Part shown: positions 24,949 to 34,203 of the stretch, in pieces
Layout of the letters: each line of letters begins with the position of its first letter
Position numbering within the stretch: the first letter of the stretch is position 1
Assembly (NCBI GenBank): GCA_947449255.1
Contig: CANFQX010000004.1
Location: 62,001-126,000, forward strand
Length of the DNA: 64,000 bases
Direction of reading: 5' to 3'
From: Pseudobdellovibrionaceae bacterium
Lineage (GTDB): Bacteria > Bdellovibrionota > Bdellovibrionia > Bdellovibrionales > Bdellovibrionaceae
Made by a program: the position numbers and the translations under genes
The notes under the pieces: generated by a model
The model's database searches: none
Seen by the model: the letters and a program-made list of their open reading frames with translations, nothing else
Told to the model about the DNA's origin: nothing

Positions 24949-27900
24949 ATTGCTGTCAAAAAGAACATTGGCATGTGCATTAGCCTCGATCGTATTAGTA
25001 TTAATCTCAGTTTACTCATGGTTTGCTATTCCAATCGAGGTGATGCCTAAAGAAAATACTCCTCCCTATTTGATGGTGCGAGTTAATGCCCTTTCCGTTC
25101 AAGACCCTGAACTCTTAGAAATAAGTCTGGCGAAAAATGTCGAAGGAGCACTGAAAACTGTCAGCCATGTTATTTCAGTGAATTCGTCCGTTGATACCAG
25201 AGGTCTTTCAGTATCGATAAACTTGAAACCCAATAGCGATCTTGACATTGCAACCATCCAAATTTACGAGGCACTTGGCCCACTTTCTGAATCGGGAAAT
25301 ATTGACATCAACCAAGTCAGCATTACCAGGCTAAATCCGGACGCCGTAGCTGTTGTAAAGCTTTCCATCGCCTTAGACTCAACAGAAAAATTGGACTTCA
25401 AAAAGCTCAAGGATGAATTAAAAATATGTTTTGAATCAGTGAGCGGTGTTGCAAAAACTGATATTACAGGTATGGAACCTTCAGTTCTTGAAGCAAAAAT
25501 TTCCAGAAATATTCTGAGTAAAAATTTACTCGAGCCACGGTACCTTTCTCAACTTCTTAACGTGAGAAATATTCAAGAGTATGTAGGTCCCCTAAAAATA
25601 AATACAGAGATTCTCCCAGTTTTTTTTAAACTTGAAACAAGTGACATCACTCGAGTATTAAATAAACCATTGCGATTAGAGAACCCTGTCTCGTTGGCCT
25701 CAATTGCCCAAATAAAACTTCATCGGAAACAGGATGATGAAATATTGAAATTAAATGGCAGTCCTACATTTTTAGTTGAGATCTATCCGAAGGACGCTAC
25801 AAACCTTTTTATCTTAAACGATGGCTTACAAGAGGGCGTTAGAAAATTTCGGGCTGGACCTTTTGGAAAACAAGTACGTATAGACACGATCTTCAACCTA
25901 ACGGATGATCTAAAATCAGCAGTTTCAGAGGTTTTTAGTTCTCTCTATCAGGCAATGCTGATCACATTCATTGTTGTATTGATCTTTTACCGAAGTTTTA
26001 TGCAAACTATATTAATAAATCTCACGATACCTATAACTCTGCTTCTTACCGTTCTTTTTCTCTATGCCTCCGGTAAAAGTCTTAACATTCTGACACTTTC
26101 GGGATTGATTCTTGGCATAGGAATGGTCGTCGACAACGCAGCCCTTGTTCTTGGAAGAGTTGAAGAACTTAGGCAAAATCTCTCCTTAAAAATTGCATCG
26201 AGCCAGGCCGCCGTGGACGTCTCGTTGGCCCTCATTCTTTCATCCATAACAAATGCCTTAATTTTTTTACCGATCGTTTTTATTGAAGGTGGGGATAGTT
26301 TTATTGATCTGCTCAGAGCCTTTCAGATGCCAATCATTGGATCTGTTATAGCTTCCTTAATTGTCGCTCTGCTAATTTTACCACTTGTTAGAATGCTTTG
26401 GGGTCAATTTTCTCTGACAAAAAATATATCTAGTTCGGCTGAAACCAATGACTATGAAGTCTTCATACCTATCTTTAAAAAGCTGCATGAATTTAGATTT
26501 ATTCTGGCAATATTAAGTATAGTAATGTTCCTTTTCTGCTTGGACCGAGTCGCCAACATGGACTCAGCGGACCTTGAAAGCCCAAGAGACAGTTATATTA
26601 CAGCCAATATAAATTTTTCTCCAGAAATAGAGGCCGACGAAAGAAAAAACATCTTTTTAAATGTTGAAAAAACTTTGTTGGAAAAAAAAGCACAATTGAA
26701 CTTCCGACTGATGCTTTCTGATTTCAGTCCAGAGTCTCTGAATGGAAGATTGACCTTTTACCCGATAGATAGAAACGACAAGGACGAAGAGCTCAATCAA
26801 CTTGAAAAAAGGCTCAAGGAGCATACTTCTAATATTCCAAATAAATCCGGCATGAGTTTAAGTGTGGGTTATAATTCAATGCAAATCAGCGCGGGTAAGG
26901 CAAAGTTTGATCTATACCTAGAAGCCACAAGCCAAAAAATTGCGGAACGTGTTTTTCCAGATATCAAAAAGTCTTTAACCACAGTCATGGGTGTCACAGA
27001 TGCTCAACTTGAAAAGGATGATCGAGCTGCAAAACAAATGGTACTTTTGCCAAAATATGAAGTTTTAAAATCGCATAATATCAATATTTCACTTTTATCA
27101 ACTACGATCAGTTCCTATATAAACTCCGTATCAATCGATCAGCTAAAATTAAACGGAGAAAATACAATTTTGCGAATTAGGATTCCTTCGGATGAAAAAA
27201 AATGGACAAATGAAGAAATTTTAAATTTGGATTTAAAAGCCTATGAAGGCACATTCAAAATTCGGGACCTTGTCGATGTTGCATTTGAAAACATCATGCA
27301 AAACATTCAACGACGTGAACAAAAAAGTTCTGTTAGGATTGTAGTAACGGCAGACCCAAGTCTTAGAAATCAAAATGACACTCGAAGTGAGGTGATGTCT
27401 AAGCTTAATTCTTACTCATTTCCTTCCGGAATCAAGATGGCTGTAAATGACAGTTACCTGAGAATCATTGAAATGCAGAAAAAAAGTCAGTTTGTTATTA
27501 TTCTCAGCATACTTTTAATATATCTGGTCCTGTCCAGTATGTTCGAGTCCATTTTTATACCCTTCGCAATTATTTTTTCAATCCCCCTTGCCTTGGTTTT
27601 TGGTGCGGGTGGGCTTTGGGCAATTGGAAAACCGCTAGATGTAATGGCCCGCCTAGGCTTGGTCATCCTAGTGGGAGTGGGTGTTAATAGTGCAATCATA
27701 CTGATTGAACTTATAGTCAATCTCCGCTCTCAGGGAATTCCTCGAAAAGACGCCATCTTAATCGGATGTGCAAAGAGATTCAAAATGGTTCTAATGACGA
27801 CATCAATTCAAGTTATCAGCGTTTTACCCGTCGCCATGGGAAAGGCAAAGCTCATGGGGATTCCCTATGCCAGTCTCGGCGTCGTCATAATCAGTGGAAT

Positions 27901-27994
27901 GATTTTTTCAACTCTTGTCACCTTGATTCTATTGCCTATAATTTATGAATTCTGTGATAATCTAGATATGACCTTTAAACGCTCTAAAAACTAG
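24929..27994 (+). CDS. RND efflux permease, second of a pair
   Basis: 1,021 residues. The RND layout is the same but sequence identity to the first permease looks low. The N-terminus is RLLSKRTLACALASIVLVLISVYSW, the TM4 motif is GMVVDNAALVLGR, and the TM10-11 region is LVGVGVNSAIILIELIVNL. The periplasmic loops (about 35-330 and 560-860) are present. Two different permeases in one operon imply a mixed trimer; this is inference from the MdtB-MdtC precedent. An alternative ATG lies three codons in (24938). The stop shares CTAG with the convergent TolC-like gene. Confidence 0.92.
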   Translation: MEPMLLRLLSKRTLACALASIVLVLISVYSWFAIPIEVMPKENTPPYLMVRVNALSVQDPELLEISLAKNVEGALKTVSHVISVNSSVDTRGLSVSINLKPNSDLDIATIQIYEALGPLSESGNIDINQVSITRLNPDAVAVVKLSIALDSTEKLDFKKLKDELKICFESVSGVAKTDITGMEPSVLEAKISRNILSKNLLEPRYLSQLLNVRNIQEYVGPLKINTEILPVFFKLETSDITRVLNKPLRLENPVSLASIAQIKLHRKQDDEILKLNGSPTFLVEIYPKDATNLFILNDGLQEGVRKFRAGPFGKQVRIDTIFNLTDDLKSAVSEVFSSLYQAMLITFIVVLIFYRSFMQTILINLTIPITLLLTVLFLYASGKSLNILTLSGLILGIGMVVDNAALVLGRVEELRQNLSLKIASSQAAVDVSLALILSSITNALIFLPIVFIEGGDSFIDLLRAFQMPIIGSVIASLIVALLILPLVRMLWGQFSLTKNISSSAETNDYEVFIPIFKKLHEFRFILAILSIVMFLFCLDRVANMDSADLESPRDSYITANINFSPEIEADERKNIFLNVEKTLLEKKAQLNFRLMLSDFSPESLNGRLTFYPIDRNDKDEELNQLEKRLKEHTSNIPNKSGMSLSVGYNSMQISAGKAKFDLYLEATSQKIAERVFPDIKKSLTTVMGVTDAQLEKDDRAAKQMVLLPKYEVLKSHNINISLLSTTISSYINSVSIDQLKLNGENTILRIRIPSDEKKWTNEEILNLDLKAYEGTFKIRDLVDVAFENIMQNIQRREQKSSVRIVVTADPSLRNQNDTRSEVMSKLNSYSFPSGIKMAVNDSYLRIIEMQKKSQFVIILSILLIYLVLSSMFESIFIPFAIIFSIPLALVFGAGGLWAIGKPLDVMARLGLVILVGVGVNSAIILIELIVNLRSQGIPRKDAILIGCAKRFKMVLMTTSIQVISVLPVAMGKAKLMGIPYASLGVVIISGMIFSTLVTLILLPIIYEFCDNLDMTFKRSKN

Positions 27995-29349
27995 GGTGCC
28001 AAACTTGTTCCATTATAATAAAGAATCTGGGCGGCAAGAATATACATAGTCTTTCTGCGCGCGGCATACGAAATCTCTGCATCAAACAATCGACTAATTG
28101 ATTGTTGCATACTCAATAGGTTAATTCTGCCCATTTTGTACATTTCGCGGGAATATTCATTTTGCTTTTGAGCTTTAATAAGAGCCTTTTGCGAGGCTTC
28201 TAAGCTTTTGCGGTTGATTTCAAAACTTTCAAGATAGCTTTCAACCTTAGCCTTGCTGATTTCAACTTCTTCATGAAATCTCAAGGCTGAAACTTGATAA
28301 TCAAGCTGGGAGGATTTTATTGATCTCTGTGTACTCAACCAATCCCAAACCTGCCAACTGAGATTTAAACTTACCGTTGTAGAATTGAGCGCAGTTCGAA
28401 GACCACTTGATGGAACGTCTGCAACATAGTTGTCCAAGTTGACTGTATGACCGACGCGTAAAGATGTGGTTGGCCAATATCCTAACTCAGTCTGTTTTAG
28501 TCTTTCAAAATAAGTTTCCATTCCCAATTTTGAAATCTGGTGGTCCTTTGATTGCTCAACAATCAAACCAATAGGTTTCTTTTTTAATTCTGCGAGCACC
28601 TTGGGAAATATTCTCATAAAGTACGGATCAAGCTCCGTTAAATCCATGGTCGGAACCAAATAATCTGCATCTTTATTCAAAAGGACCTGCAAGCTTCTAA
28701 GCGTGCTTCTAATATTCTGATTTAATTCTAAAAGATCTCTTTCGGTATTCAAAACCTGGATCTCTGTATCAAGAGCCTCAATCTGCGTTCGGGCACCAGC
28801 TTTTACCAAAGCTAAGCTTTCTTCATGTGTCCATTTTGACTCAACAAGAAGCCGCTCAAAAACTTCTTTTTGCCTCAACAGCAACAAATAACCAAAGTAG
28901 GTATCCAACAGGGAAAGTATGTAAGACTCCGAATCCCTCCGCTTTTTGATTTGTTCAATGTCCTCACTTAATTTAGCTATTTTAATATTTCTGATACTTG
29001 AGTAGTTGTCCCATAAATTCCAGGATCCAGAAATCTCAGCCGTATTCAAACTTGAATTTAAATTGCTTTTTTGGTCATTAATGACACTTTCATAGTTACT
29101 AATAGTTTTTCCTGCACTGAGACTCACAGTCGGAAGTAAATTAGTCCAAGCGTTCATCGTTCTGATTTCGGCTTGCTCTAGGGAAATGTCTTGGGTCTTA
29201 ATTGCTATTGAGGATTTTAGACCATCTTTAATTAAGTTTTCTAGTGATGCATTGGCGTCTAAAGCACTGGCACGGTCAAAAACTAACCCCGCAAAAAGTA
29301 CAGTTAAAAAGAAGATACATTTTTTTATGAAATTCCCAGTAAACATCAT
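27991..29349 (-). CDS. TolC-family outer-membrane efflux channel
   Basis: 452 residues. A signal peptide (NFIKKCIFFLTVLFAGLVFDRASA) is followed by two OEP repeats, each with long amphipathic helices (for example QLDYQVSALRFHEEVEISKAKVESYLESFE) and short beta segments that build the barrel. It is the likely exit duct for the two-permease pump, although it is encoded on the opposite strand and convergent with the operon. Its ATG is only 14 bp from the divergent plus-strand gene at 29364, leaving almost no room for a leader. Confidence 0.9.
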   Translation of the reverse strand: MMFTGNFIKKCIFFLTVLFAGLVFDRASALDANASLENLIKDGLKSSIAIKTQDISLEQAEIRTMNAWTNLLPTVSLSAGKTISNYESVINDQKSNLNSSLNTAEISGSWNLWDNYSSIRNIKIAKLSEDIEQIKKRRDSESYILSLLDTYFGYLLLLRQKEVFERLLVESKWTHEESLALVKAGARTQIEALDTEIQVLNTERDLLELNQNIRSTLRSLQVLLNKDADYLVPTMDLTELDPYFMRIFPKVLAELKKKPIGLIVEQSKDHQISKLGMETYFERLKQTELGYWPTTSLRVGHTVNLDNYVADVPSSGLRTALNSTTVSLNLSWQVWDWLSTQRSIKSSQLDYQVSALRFHEEVEISKAKVESYLESFEINRKSLEASQKALIKAQKQNEYSREMYKMGRINLLSMQQSISRLFDAEISYAARRKTMYILAAQILYYNGTSLAP

Positions 29350-29350
29350 T

Positions 29351-29356
29351 TATAAT
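29351..29356 (+). promoter_or_regulatory. Perfect -10 box next to two divergent starts
   Basis: TATAAT at 29351-29356 lies seven bases before the plus-strand ATG at 29364. Transcription from it would begin at or near that ATG, giving a leaderless message. No good -35 hexamer is visible. Confidence 0.4.
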
Positions 29357-29363
29357 TGTATCC

Positions 29364-30260
29364 ATGCCAATTGTAATAAAACAAGCTCGAACCTCTCAGC
29401 AGTTAGTGGATATTTTAGAACACCGTCATCGCTGTCATTTTCAGCTAGATGGAAAGCTAGTCGATCACATGGATGTTCTCCCAAGCACAATGAACACCGT
29501 AGCATATCTAGACAATCGTGTAGCTGGGTCTGCCCGCTCTGTACTTTACGAAAAAACCAATAGCTCGTGCAATGAACCTTATAGTTTTTCTGATTCAAGC
29601 CAGAAGCTGAGCGGACTCATTGGATATATAGATATGGTCTGCCTTTCAATTTCTGAACATTTATTTCCAACTATTTTTCTCTATCTTTTAAAAATGTGTA
29701 TTTATCAACTCGCTCAAAACGGTTTTAAACATATTTTCTTTTTGGCCCCAGAGACAATGTCTGCTCAAGTTAAGACTCTGGGCTTCTCTGCAGTTTCAGC
29801 ACCAGACAAAGGCTTTATCCCAAATGTCTTACATACTGCAGATTTTATAAAAACCTTTGAAGCGGGCTTTGCTGACCGAGAAATCTTGAGATTCCAAGAA
29901 ATTTTTTACTACACAGTATTTGAACCTGGGGAAATCATGGTTGTCGAAGGTGAACGCGGCAACAACGCCTATGTTTCTGAAAATGGGGAAGTCGAAGTCA
30001 TTGTGAAATCAAAAGAAGGCCTTGTGTCCATAAGTCATATCCCAACGGGTCAACTGATTGGAGAAATCGCCATGATTACAAATGAACCAAGAACGGCCTC
30101 ATTGATCTGCAAAGAAACGACCGCCTGTGTGTCATTTGATCGGGGCGATTTTTTGAGAATTCTCTATGCCGAGCCCCATCGAAGCATAGATATTTTTAAA
30201 ATATTGTCGCGAAGAATTCTTTCATCCAACAAGCAGATTGCAGAATTGAGAAAGGCCTAA
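29364..30260 (+). CDS. GNAT-like N-terminal domain fused to a cyclic-nucleotide-binding domain
   Basis: 298 residues. Residues 1-165 have a strand-helix pattern like GNAT/FeeM-type acyltransferases (TVAYLDNRVAGSARSVL; IDMVCLSISEHLFPTIFLYLL; HIFFLAPETMSAQVKTLGFSAV). The usual R/QxxGxG/A loop that binds the CoA pyrophosphate is not visible. Residues 175-290 form a CRP-type cNMP pocket with GEIAMITNEPRTAS, including E234 and R243, the residues that hold the phosphate-ribose. No DNA-binding domain follows. A cAMP-gated protein acetyltransferase exists in mycobacteria with the opposite domain order. One base separates it from the next gene. Confidence 0.75.
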   Translation: MPIVIKQARTSQQLVDILEHRHRCHFQLDGKLVDHMDVLPSTMNTVAYLDNRVAGSARSVLYEKTNSSCNEPYSFSDSSQKLSGLIGYIDMVCLSISEHLFPTIFLYLLKMCIYQLAQNGFKHIFFLAPETMSAQVKTLGFSAVSAPDKGFIPNVLHTADFIKTFEAGFADREILRFQEIFYYTVFEPGEIMVVEGERGNNAYVSENGEVEVIVKSKEGLVSISHIPTGQLIGEIAMITNEPRTASLICKETTACVSFDRGDFLRILYAEPHRSIDIFKILSRRILSSNKQIAELRKA

Positions 30261-30261
30261 G

Positions 30262-31023
30262 ATGGCATTAGAAACTAAAGTTTTGCTAGCCCTGACCGAC
30301 CGCAATTTATCTCTTCAGCTTATCGAAAAGTTTAAAAATAAATTTCCAGACTGTCCGTTAAGTTTTGAAGTCACCGAAGATGGTCGCAGAGCAATTGAAG
30401 AGGTAAAACTTTATCGACCCTGCGTTGTGGTCGTTGATTTAAAATTACCTAGTATAAACGGCAGCGAATTAGTTGCTGAAATATTTAGGGCTTTTTCAGA
30501 TTGCCAGATCATTGTAGCGGCTGAAAAGATGGATCAAGTTGACATTGGTCTTGTGAAAATAGAATTGCCGATTCTTGACTGGGAAAAATTTATAAACGAA
30601 TTAACGAACTGTCTTCCTTTAGATTTTCAGATTCAATACGGACTTATATCGAGGAACACAAAATTTCATGAGGAATTAAGTATTTGGTCATCTAAATACC
30701 GCAAAGACTCAGGGAAGCCTTCACTTAAGACCGAGTCCTGGATCTTCTTAAAAAATATTTCCCCGAATCAAAAAAATGAACCAGTGAATGCAATAAAAAG
30801 CTTAAGTCCCTCTGAAAAAGGCACGGTCCTTAACTTATCGGGCTTTGTTTGGGCAGAGCTACTAGTCATTGGTATCTTCACTGGAGGCTTGATGGGAAGC
30901 TTTTATTTAGGTGAAGAAAATGGTTTTTTAAAGGCTGGAATTCAAATATTCTTAACATCTCTTTTAATTGTGAATGGCCTTGGATTTTTTTTATTAAGAT
31001 TATTTTCGAGAGCCCGCAATTAG
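30262..31023 (+). CDS. Degenerate receiver domain with two C-terminal membrane segments
   Basis: 253 residues. Residues 5-120 follow a response-regulator receiver pattern, with the phosphoacceptor-position D59 in VVVDLKLPSINGSEL. The acidic pair at the end of strand 1 is reduced to LTD, and the usual Lys of the KP motif is replaced (IELPI). Residues about 195-250 contain two hydrophobic spans (WAELLVIGIFTGGLMGSFYL and GIQIFLTSLLIVNGLGFFLL), so it is tethered to the inner membrane. It is cotranscribed with the cNMP fusion, one base apart. A pseudo-receiver working with that protein is inferred. Confidence 0.7.
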   Translation: MALETKVLLALTDRNLSLQLIEKFKNKFPDCPLSFEVTEDGRRAIEEVKLYRPCVVVVDLKLPSINGSELVAEIFRAFSDCQIIVAAEKMDQVDIGLVKIELPILDWEKFINELTNCLPLDFQIQYGLISRNTKFHEELSIWSSKYRKDSGKPSLKTESWIFLKNISPNQKNEPVNAIKSLSPSEKGTVLNLSGFVWAELLVIGIFTGGLMGSFYLGEENGFLKAGIQIFLTSLLIVNGLGFFLLRLFSRARN

Positions 31024-31048
31024 CCAGGCTCTCAAAATTATTATTTAA

Positions 31049-31963
31049 TTAGTGAATTGATGAAGGTTGGCCTGGATACATTTGGGCTTCACGACCTTGA
31101 ACTTCAGATTTTAAGGCATTCATCATATCTGCACAAGATTGCTCTGCACCTGAACTACGAACTTCCTCACCGATTTTTTCAAAACAAGCTTTTCTTTTAG
31201 CTGCTTCTTTTGTCTTTAAGCAAGCTTCAGCTGATTTGCGAATTTTATCGACAATTTTAACGCAATCAACTGCCTTGGTTTCTTTTTGGCCAGGTTGAGC
31301 TTTTCCAGCCTGTTCTTTTTGACCACCTTGGGTTTGTTGACCTTGTTGGTTTCCGTTCATTGTAGAAGCTTGATCTGGGTACATTGATTTTTCTTTTGCC
31401 TCGTACTCAGCTTTTTTTGGTTCTACTTGAGTACGGCAGCCTTCCATGAAGCCAGCTGGTACTTTTTTACCAATTTGATCAAAACATGCTCGGCGTTTAT
31501 CTTGCGCTTTAATTTGTAAGCAGTTGTCAGCCATTTTTGTAACGTTACCAAGCTCCTTTTGGCATTTTTCAGCAGGCCAAGCTGAACCTTGAGTGGGTTG
31601 GCCACCTGTTGGCAGTTTCGCAGCTGTTCCTGATGTTGGTTGATTGCCCTGCATAGGTTGACCTTGGTTCATTGAACCTGGCATTTGTTGTTGACCTTGA
31701 TTGGGTTGGCCACCTGTTGGCGGTTTCGCAGCTGTTCCTGATGTTGGTTGATTGCCCTGCATAGGTTGACCTTGGTTCATTGAACCTGGCATTGGTTGTT
31801 GACCTTGATTGGGTTGACCACCTGTTGGCGGTTTCGCAGCTGTTCCTGCTGTTGGTTGGGTTGCTGATGTAGAACTCGGCTGACCATTTTTATTTGGATT
31901 GTTTTGTGCTTGTGCAGCAAAACCGATGCCCACTGCAATTGATAAAGCGATAAGTTGTTTCAC
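31049..31963 (-). CDS. Secreted protein with duplicated four-cysteine modules and Gln/Pro/Gly repeats
   Basis: 304 residues, GTG start after GGAGG. A signal peptide ends near AQA (residues 1-20). Residues 25-125 are low-complexity: about two and a half copies of a 36-residue unit containing KPPTGGQPNQGQQ and PGSMNQGQPMQGNQPTSG. Then come two related helical modules, one with CQKELG...NCLQIKAQDKRRACFDQIGKKV...C and one with CVKIVD...ACLKTKEAAKRKACFEKIGEEV...C. Each has four Cys in the same spacing, suggesting two disulphides per module. I do not know the family. It is convergent with the receiver gene. Confidence 0.8.
   Translation of the reverse strand: MKQLIALSIAVGIGFAAQAQNNPNKNGQPSSTSATQPTAGTAAKPPTGGQPNQGQQPMPGSMNQGQPMQGNQPTSGTAAKPPTGGQPNQGQQQMPGSMNQGQPMQGNQPTSGTAAKLPTGGQPTQGSAWPAEKCQKELGNVTKMADNCLQIKAQDKRRACFDQIGKKVPAGFMEGCRTQVEPKKAEYEAKEKSMYPDQASTMNGNQQGQQTQGGQKEQAGKAQPGQKETKAVDCVKIVDKIRKSAEACLKTKEAAKRKACFEKIGEEVRSSGAEQSCADMMNALKSEVQGREAQMYPGQPSSIH
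31602..31850. repeat. 108-bp in-frame tandem repeats
   Basis: Units beginning with CCACCTGTTGGC occur at 31602, 31710 and 31818, so two full copies and part of a third, with a period of 108 bp (36 codons). Copies differ at few positions, so copy number may vary between strains. Confidence 0.85.
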
Positions 31964-32857
31964 ATGACCTCCAGGTAATTAACGTTAATTGGTTTCTTTA
32001 AAAAATCTTTGGTGGGGTCATTATGAACTCTTTTGCATTTCAACAACAAGACATAGAGTTGTATTTAGACTAAGGTATTGACTTTCGAATGCATGTGAGC
32101 ACTCACCTTGTTCTTCATTGGATTTAAGATCGACGAAAAATAATTCAAGAGAGAAATTAGTGAGAAGAGCACGAGGAGGAGCAACTTGTAATAGCTGGAC
32201 CTGCGTTAATTTAAATAAACCGCCATGCCTCACAAACATATCAATTTCAGCCTGCCCCACCCCGCTTAACCCCGGAGAGACGCGCACCTTTGTTCACCGG
32301 TTTTTAACGGGGCAAGGAAGGAATGAGCCCTATTAAATATTCAATGATTCCCCATGGACATACATAGAAATGCATAGCGATACATTGCCAAACATAGACT
32401 TGATCGGAGTATCCGAAAGTTAATGTTGCATTTACACACCTTTGCAAGAAAGATCCCTAATTAAAAAATATTTTTTGAAAGACTATTTATTCCAAGACTT
32501 ATACTTCCTACTTTTTGCTTTCTAATTTCTAATTTCTAATTTTTTATGAACTCAGATCAAATATCGATCTCCGATCGGAGAAGCGTTGCAATATAAAATT
32601 GATTTTTAATAATTTTTAATTTGCGACTAAAAATGAAGTGTTTTTTTTAAAACAGTCTTTGCCGTAAATAGGGGTTTTAATACGGTCGCTAGGGAACAAA
32701 TCTCAATTATAAAGAGCGTTTTCATCAATTCAATCAAGGTTCCCAGGAATAAAAATGAGATCGCTAGAACCCCCTCTGGAAGCGCTTCTTTTGTCTCTCA
32801 AATTCCGTGATATAACACTTTCACAGGTTAGTTCAAAGCCAATCAAAGAGGTGAAGT
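31964..32857. other. 894-bp AT-rich gap before the HNH gene
   Basis: No gene supported; the small frames here look like chance. Near 32260-32312 there is an imperfect dyad (CCCCG...CCGG and CCGG...CGGGG) with GACGCGCACCTTT (32279-32291) in its loop. That 13-mer recurs at 34325. From about 32450 to 32700 the DNA is very AT-rich. GAGGTG stands just before the HNH start. Confidence 0.55.
32279..32291. repeat. Flanking repeat, left copy
   Basis: GACGCGCACCTTT, preceded by CCGGAGA. The right copy is at 34325-34337, on the other side of the HNH gene. Confidence 0.6.
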
Positions 32858-34018
32858 ATGAACATGTTCAGTTTACAAAAGTCAGCTGCAGAAGAATTAA
32901 ATAACCTCAAAAAACTCAGCGATGCGGCTCTGATTGAAGGATTTAAAAATCTGATTCTGCGTGAAAAACGGTTGGGCGATTTGATCTTGTTAAATTTGCA
33001 AGAAATGAATTCCAGGAAAATTTATGCACAGCTTGGCTATGGAAGTTTTTTTGAATTTTTAGTTAAATATTTTAATTTAAGTGAATCCTCGGCCTATCAG
33101 CGCATCAACGCGATGAAGTTGATTCAATCAATTCCCGAAGCGAGAGCCGCACTTGTTTCCGGGGAAACAAATCTCTCCACCATGGCGGCCACTCAGGGAT
33201 TTATTCGCAAACTTGAATCAGAAAAAAAAGTAGTTTTAAGCTTTCAAGAGAAAAAAGACATTTTTGATGCCGTCAAAGGCAAAACCCGAAAAGAGGCGCA
33301 AGCAGCCTTTGTCTCCATAAATCCTACGGCAGCACTTCCTGCCAATAAAGAAAAACCTTTAACCGCAAATCACACCTTGTTGCAAGTGACTGTCGATCAA
33401 GAGACCTTGCAGCTTTTGCAAGAGGTTAAAAGTCTTTTGAGTCACGAAATCCCTGACGGGGACTTAAAAAAAATATTAAAAAAAATCTCTAAAGAGAGCC
33501 TAAAGATTTTAAAAAACAAAAAAGGCCGCTGCATAGAATCGAAAATTCAGACAATGGATGATCAGCGCCATCACACAGAAACGAAAGTTGAGACTATAGA
33601 CCCTCAACGCATAACCACAGATTGTAAACTTAAAACAACTGACCATCAATGTCCTGGCAACCATAGTCCACATTCAACCAATGACTCTAATTTTAGAAAA
33701 ATAATACAAAAATATCGAAGGAATGATCTTCAAACAAAACTCCGATCCTCGAAGCACTGCGAAATCGAAAAACTCTCTCGATATATTCCGATCGAGACAA
33801 GACGTCTTGTTTTTCAAAAAGCGCAAGGCCGCTGTGAATTTATTGGCTCTGATGGAAAGCGCTGTGAAAGTCATTATCAGTTGGAAATTGACCATAAGTT
33901 GGCTTGGAGTCAGGGCGGTTCGCATGATGAAGCCAACTTGAGATGTCTTTGCAAAGTACACAATACCTTCCGTACAAAAGAAACCCACGGTTTTTGGTGG
34001 AGAGATCTTTCCCTCTGA
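32858..34018 (+). CDS. HNH endonuclease with DUF222-like N-terminal domain
   Basis: 386 residues. Residues 1-170 are helical and include YAQLGYGSFFEFLVKYFNL and SSAYQRINAMKLI, the pattern of the DUF222-type HNH proteins common in Bdellovibrio genomes. Residues 225-275 contain three imperfect repeats of T(M/I)DxQR. The C-terminal HNH domain shows CEFIGSDGKRC, LEIDHKLAWSQGG, then ANLRCLCKVHN, giving the zinc Cys residues and the catalytic His. The role is unknown; such genes are often multicopy and mobile-like. Flanked by a shared 13-mer and an unusual nested stem. Confidence 0.88.
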   Translation: MNMFSLQKSAAEELNNLKKLSDAALIEGFKNLILREKRLGDLILLNLQEMNSRKIYAQLGYGSFFEFLVKYFNLSESSAYQRINAMKLIQSIPEARAALVSGETNLSTMAATQGFIRKLESEKKVVLSFQEKKDIFDAVKGKTRKEAQAAFVSINPTAALPANKEKPLTANHTLLQVTVDQETLQLLQEVKSLLSHEIPDGDLKKILKKISKESLKILKNKKGRCIESKIQTMDDQRHHTETKVETIDPQRITTDCKLKTTDHQCPGNHSPHSTNDSNFRKIIQKYRRNDLQTKLRSSKHCEIEKLSRYIPIETRRLVFQKAQGRCEFIGSDGKRCESHYQLEIDHKLAWSQGGSHDEANLRCLCKVHNTFRTKETHGFWWRDLSL

Positions 34019-34175
34019 TTGTTTTGATTTTGCGCTGATTGATTAGAATTCGCGCTGATCTTTCAATTTTCAGATTGTGTCTGAAATTAGCCTGGGATTG
34101 GTCTGAAATTTCTATTCCTGTGAACTTATAAGGGCGGAGTAAACTTTATCCAATCCTATCTAATCCTATCGTAAA

Positions 34176-34199
34176 GTCCTTCAACCAGGACCTTTTTTT
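34176..34199 (+). terminator. Intrinsic terminator after the HNH gene
   Basis: GTCCT-TCAACC-AGGAC followed by CC... and seven T. The stem is short (5 bp), so efficiency is uncertain. Confidence 0.5.
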
Positions 34200-34203
34200 C
34201 GAT

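Noticed and set aside
32021-32336. Two overlapping opposite-strand frames in the gap before the HNH gene
   Set aside because: Both overlap the hairpin with the 13-mer, neither has a clear ribosome site, signal or domain.
32858-34018. HNH gene as a group I or II intron or intein endonuclease
   Set aside because: It is a stand-alone gene with its own ribosome site and a DUF222-like N-terminus; no intron or intein boundaries are visible.
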